Below are positions 61,194-64,000 of a stretch of 64,000 nt of DNA, piece after piece. The position numbers were made by a program, and so were the translations under genes. The notes beneath the pieces were generated by a model, which saw only the letters and a list, made by a program, of their open reading frames with translations, ran no database searches and had not been told where the DNA came from. Where the stretch lies: positions 19,493 to 83,492 of the forward strand of contig NZ_BMWB01000028.1 in the NCBI RefSeq assembly GCF_014651015.1, in the 5' to 3' direction. This DNA is from Streptomyces xantholiticus (lineage in GTDB: Bacteria; Actinomycetota; Actinomycetes; Streptomycetales; Streptomycetaceae). The stretch's first letter is position 1. Every line of letters starts with the position of its first letter.

Positions 61194-61492
61194 CGCCTCG
61201 CTGAGGTCCGGGACGTGTTCGCGGTGCCGGCCGACACGACCCGGCTGCACCTGCTGTGGCTGCTCGCCCACAAGGAGTCCGACGTCGGCTCCTTTGCCGA
61301 ACGCTGCATCGCCTCCCGCGCCGCGGTCGGCCCGCACCTGGCGAACTACGCTTCGCGGGCGTGGCGGAGACGTGGCGCGAGGAGCACCATGTCTGCCGCA
61401 GCCTGCGCCGCGGCCGTGACGTCACCGCCGTCCGCGAAGTCGTACCCCGCCATGCTGACGACCGGGTGTCCGGTCAGGCAGCCCACGACTGA
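61194..61492 (+). pseudogene. ArsR-family regulator, frameshifted
   Basis: VFAVPADTTRLHLLWLLAHK, ESDVGSFAERCIASRAAVGP and HLANY are the DNA-binding domain of an ArsR/SmtB regulator; after a shift near 61342 it reads LRFAGVAETWREEHHVCRSL and DVTAVREVVPRHADDRVSGQ. The C-terminal His-rich end suggests a metal sensor, perhaps for cobalt or nickel in view of the cbt genes. Not functional as written. Confidence 0.65.
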
Positions 61493-61694
61493 CCCCGGCG
61501 CCGGGCAGAACACGGCCCTCTGCGGGGCGTGGCCTCCGTCCGGCCGCAGGAGGGTCTTCTGCCGCGCGGACGGGCACGACAGGCGTTTCAGGGCGGCCCG
61601 CCGACGTGGCGGCCGTGCGGGGATGCGACAGGCCCCGCCGAACCCCCGAGGGGTGGCGGGGCCTGGAGGGTACTTGCCTGGCGTGGCCCGCGGG

Positions 61695-62486
61695 TCAGCC
61701 GGTCGCTGGTGCCGTCTGCTCCACCGCGGGTCGGGTGTTGGCCGCCCGTGGTGCGAGGAGCCGCTGGGCCAGGACGCCGAAGACGATGCCGAAGACCGCC
61801 CACAGCACGGCCTGGATCGCCAGTGAAGCGATCCTGAACTCCCACAACAGGGCTGCGGGGAAACCGGCCTTGACCGAGTCGTCGTTCGTGGGCAGGAACA
61901 GGCATGCGACGGCCACCACTGCGACGAAACCCGCCCCGGCGGTGAGCGTCGCGTTCCAGTTGCCCAGGCGCGGTGCCAGCCGCCGCCCGGCGATGACTGC
62001 GGCGATGCCGAGCAGCACGCTGAGCAGGATCATCAGGAAGAAGAGCGTGGTGCGCTTGCCGATGGTGTCCGGGTTGCCGACCGCCGGTGGGGTGGCCGGA
62101 TATTTCAGGAATGGCACGAGATAGACGGTGGTGAAGGCGGCGGCCGCCGTGAGTGCCGCGGTTGCGCGTGGGCTGAACCGGCCGAGACGGCCCAGGGCGA
62201 AGGAGAACGCCAGGGACGCGATGCCGCCCAGCGCGACCCCGTACACCAGAACGCCGGTGGCCAGACCAGCGGTCGACTGCACCGGGCGGCTGACCGCTTC
62301 TTCCTCGGCGGCTTCCTCGGACACGGCGCCGTGCCCAGCATGGGCGGCCTGGGCCTCCTCCACCGCGATCGAGCCGTCGACGGGCGGCTCACCCACCACG
62401 TAGGCCACGGCGAAGGCGAGGAGTCCGGCGATCAGGCCCGCGAGCATGCCACGGACCAGCAGACCTCTGACAGTTGAGGCGTACAC
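61695..62486 (-). CDS. cbtA: CbtA cobalt-transport protein
   Basis: A 263-residue membrane protein of the CbtA family (predicted cobalt transporter subunit, often under cobalamin control): about five transmembrane segments, LLVRGMLAGLIAGLLAFAVA, ATGVLVYGVALGGIASLAFS, TAGAGFVAVVAVACLFLPT and others, and a histidine-containing loop EEAQAAHAGHGAVSEEA. GTG 62486, with GAGAGG upstream, lies 12 bp after the CbtB stop. The pair is transcribed under a cobalamin riboswitch. Confidence 0.88.
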   Translation of the reverse strand: MYASTVRGLLVRGMLAGLIAGLLAFAVAYVVGEPPVDGSIAVEEAQAAHAGHGAVSEEAAEEEAVSRPVQSTAGLATGVLVYGVALGGIASLAFSFALGRLGRFSPRATAALTAAAAFTTVYLVPFLKYPATPPAVGNPDTIGKRTTLFFLMILLSVLLGIAAVIAGRRLAPRLGNWNATLTAGAGFVAVVAVACLFLPTNDDSVKAGFPAALLWEFRIASLAIQAVLWAVFGIVFGVLAQRLLAPRAANTRPAVEQTAPATG

Positions 62487-62498
62487 GTGCAGTGCCTC

Positions 62499-62726
62499 TC
62501 AGTGGCAGGGGAAGCCGAGCAGATGACGTCCGTCGTGGACCCACTCGTGCACGTCGGTGCCGGCGAACACGGACGTGGCGCCCTGTTCGGCGCCGACGAA
62601 GTACAGCGCGATCAGCGCCAGGAGGCCGACGAACACCGCCCAGGGCAGGACCGTGCGGACGGGCAGAGCAGCCGGCACAGGAACGGAAGGGGTGGAAACG
62701 GAAGCGGAGACAACGGCCTCGGCCAT
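62499..62726 (-). CDS. cbtB: CbtB cobalt-transport protein
   Basis: A 75-residue protein: one central transmembrane helix (LPWAVFVGLLALIALYFVGA) and a C-terminal histidine motif, VHEWVHDGRHLLGFPCH, the CbtB signature and a likely cobalt-binding site. ATG 62726 lies 10 nt after a GAGGAGG site. First gene of the riboswitch-controlled operon. Confidence 0.88.
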   Translation of the reverse strand: MAEAVVSASVSTPSVPVPAALPVRTVLPWAVFVGLLALIALYFVGAEQGATSVFAGTDVHEWVHDGRHLLGFPCH

Positions 62727-62779
62727 GGTGGAACCTCCTCGGGGAACACGCGTCCCATACGGTGGTGCAGGACGACGGT

Positions 62780-62905
62780 CCACGGGTCTGACTCGCCGCG
62801 GCATCATCCTCGACGGATTCCGCTGCGGCTCACAGTGGCGCGACCGTGCCGGACTTGCACCGGACTTCCGTCTCGCCGTCGTCGCGTATTGAAATGTCGC
62901 CGTGA
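62780..62905 (-). promoter_or_regulatory. Cobalamin riboswitch
   Basis: On the minus strand the leader contains the B12-box sequence GGAAGTCCGGTGCAAGTCCG, then GCCACTGTGA and GAGTCAGACC in the order and spacing of a cobalamin aptamer. It lies between the transcription start region and cbtB, so vitamin B12 should repress the operon. Confidence 0.9.
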
Positions 62906-63021
62906 CCGTACCGCGTACAGGTCACTCCGCCAAGGGGGTGAGTCCCGTATCACTCCCGCACGCCCCCCACAGGTAGGGTGCCGCGCGACAACGGCCGTGC
63001 GAAGGCCCCCCGGAGGAATCG

Positions 63022-63588
63022 ATGACCGTACGGCTGACGCTGGTATCCCCCGCCACGAGTGAAGCTCTGCGGGAGTTCCGGTTCGACGACGACAGCCCTC
63101 TCGACCCGGCGGGGACCGCACGCGCCGAGGCCGCTGCGGGCACACTCGCCCCGGCCGCCGCCACCTACACCTCACCGTCCCTGCGCTGCCGCCGGACCGC
63201 CCAGGCCCTCGGGCTGACCGCCGCCGAACCACTGGCCGCCCTCGCCGCCTGCAACATGGGTCGCTGGCGGGGGCAAACACTCGAGGCCGTGGCCGGGACC
63301 GAAAAGGAAGCCGTCGCTCTCTGGCTGAGTGATCCGACCGCCGCACCCCATGACGGAGAATCACTGCAGGACGTGCGCAACCGCGTCGCAGCCTGGCTCG
63401 ACACCCTGGACAGCCGGACCGGACACATCATCGCCGTCGCAGAACCGGACGTGATCCGCGCAGCCCTGATCCACACTCTGTCAGCACCCGACCAGGCATT
63501 CTGGCGCCTGGACGTCCGCCCGCTCACCGCCACCGAACTCAGCGGGCGCGACCGGCGATGGAACCTCCGAAGCGGCCACACCCTTTGA
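63022..63588 (+). CDS. Histidine-phosphatase-fold protein, probably catalytically altered
   Basis: A 188-residue protein of the histidine phosphatase (phosphoglycerate mutase-like) fold: SPSLRCRRTAQALGL, GRWRGQTLEAV and HIIAVAEPDVIRAALIHTL. The catalytic LVRHG motif expected near residue 6 is replaced by LTLVSPATS, so the phosphohistidine is missing. Such variants are often encoded beside cbt or cobalamin genes. ATG 63022 follows GGAGGA. It is divergent from cbtB. Confidence 0.7.
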   Translation: MTVRLTLVSPATSEALREFRFDDDSPLDPAGTARAEAAAGTLAPAAATYTSPSLRCRRTAQALGLTAAEPLAALAACNMGRWRGQTLEAVAGTEKEAVALWLSDPTAAPHDGESLQDVRNRVAAWLDTLDSRTGHIIAVAEPDVIRAALIHTLSAPDQAFWRLDVRPLTATELSGRDRRWNLRSGHTL

Positions 63589-63808
63589 GCCGTAAGGGAA
63601 CGATCTCCGCGACCGCTCGATGGCACCGGCACCCATGCCATGTGCCCGGCGGCCGGCAGCACGACAATCCTTGCGTCGTCGACCCCCTCACCACCGCTGG
63701 CCGCAGGGTCCTCAGGTCGACCTTCAAGGTCTGGCCCGGCCACGTTCGATCAGGGTCTCGGGGCGTTGACGATTTTGCCCCCGTCCTAGATGAATGAGTC
63801 CGATGTCT

Positions 63809-64000
63809 TCAGTGGTCGTAGGCGATCAGTGATCGTTTGACTGTGGCGCCGGTGGTCCAGTTGTGCCAGATGCCGGTGGCGAGGGCGAGGAGGCGTTGAG
63901 CGGTGCGGGCGAAAACTCCGGCTGGGGTTCTGACGCCGTGCTGTTCCAGGCTGAGCTGGCCCTTGAGGGTGTCGATGACGGCTTCGATCCACTGGCGGAC
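63809..64000 (-). CDS. IS982-family transposase, C-terminal end (cut by window edge)
   Basis: The minus-strand frame is open to the right edge and reads VRQWIEAVIDTLKGQLSLEQ, HGVRTPAGVFARTAQRLLAL, ending TVKRSLIAYDH, the C-terminus of IS982-type transposases. The N-terminal part with the catalytic residues lies outside the window, so integrity cannot be judged. Confidence 0.75.
   Translation of the reverse strand, partial: VRQWIEAVIDTLKGQLSLEQHGVRTPAGVFARTAQRLLALATGIWHNWTTGATVKRSLIAYDH

Noticed and set aside
63590..63780. A short minus-strand stretch reading ARIVVLPAAGHMAWVPVPS, like an alpha/beta-hydrolase end
   Set aside because: Too short and without start or upstream domain; may be chance or a tiny relic.
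1..64000. CRISPR arrays, rRNA or tRNA genes
   Set aside because: None was seen: no regularly spaced direct repeats with unique spacers, and no conserved rRNA or tRNA sequence found by reading; a dedicated scan (e.g. a tRNA finder) was not possible.

Overview
The window is high-GC actinomycete DNA, most likely from Streptomyces. Evidence for this is the GC-rich third codon positions, the frequent GTG starts, the LAL, PucR, AraC and TetR regulators, a degenerate PHO box, a PASTA-free Hanks-type kinase and rare TTA codons. It looks like accessory chromosome (an arm region) rather than core. Intact single genes and small operons are separated by decayed transposases of several families (IS701, IS1380, IS5-type, IS630-like, IS982), a broken tyrosine recombinase and broken regulators. 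I saw no rRNA, tRNA or CRISPR array.

Layout. 0-6 kb: the 3' part of a sensor kinase gene and a TerB-like gene. Next comes an aminoglycoside-kinase gene lying between inverted IS-like ends with an IS701 relic and a hotdog thioesterase, then an IS1380 relic and a secreted carbohydrate-binding-like protein. 6-10.5 kb: a phosphate-scavenging pair (beta-propeller phytase, PhoX phosphatase with a PHO box), a tiny membrane protein and an IS5 relic. 10.6-14.2 kb: a PucR regulator, a DUF485 protein and a sodium:solute symporter. 14.2-17.4 kb: integrase and immunity-gene debris, small hypothetical genes, a P-loop kinase and an IS5 relic. 17.4-26.6 kb: AraC regulator, a secreted SGNH/VCBS protein, an amidohydrolase, a XRE/Atu4866 pair and a PQQ-like lipoprotein. 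26.6-39.7 kb: SMI1/KNR4 protein, an SDR/TetR and a TetR/NAD-binding divergent pair (both with clear operators), tandem secreted beta-propellers, a Ser/Thr kinase, a left-handed beta-helix protein, a membrane protein and a frameshifted DUF6368-like gene.

39.9-43.6 kb: an unusual three-gene operon encoding a 2-oxoglutarate oxygenase, a methyltransferase and a eukaryote-like choline/carnitine acyltransferase. 44.6-50.6 kb: a translationally coupled NB-ARC/CHAT STAND protein and an LCAT-like lipase, which resembles a conflict or defence module. 51.6-55.6 kb: a LAL regulator and an epoxide-hydrolase-like enzyme. 55.9-58.4 kb: a secreted protein joining a CdtB-like nuclease domain to an SGNH hydrolase and VCBS repeats; it is a paralogue of the 18.8-kb protein with a different N-terminal domain. 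59-64 kb: a methyltransferase, small proteins, a broken ArsR gene, a cobalamin-riboswitch-controlled cbtB-cbtA pair, a histidine-phosphatase-like protein and the end of an IS982 transposase.

The three systems I judge most worth following are the CdtB-SGNH-VCBS protein and its paralogue, the NB-ARC-CHAT/lipase operon, and the carnitine-acyltransferase operon. The first two carry TTA codons, which would put them under bldA (developmental) control if this is Streptomyces.
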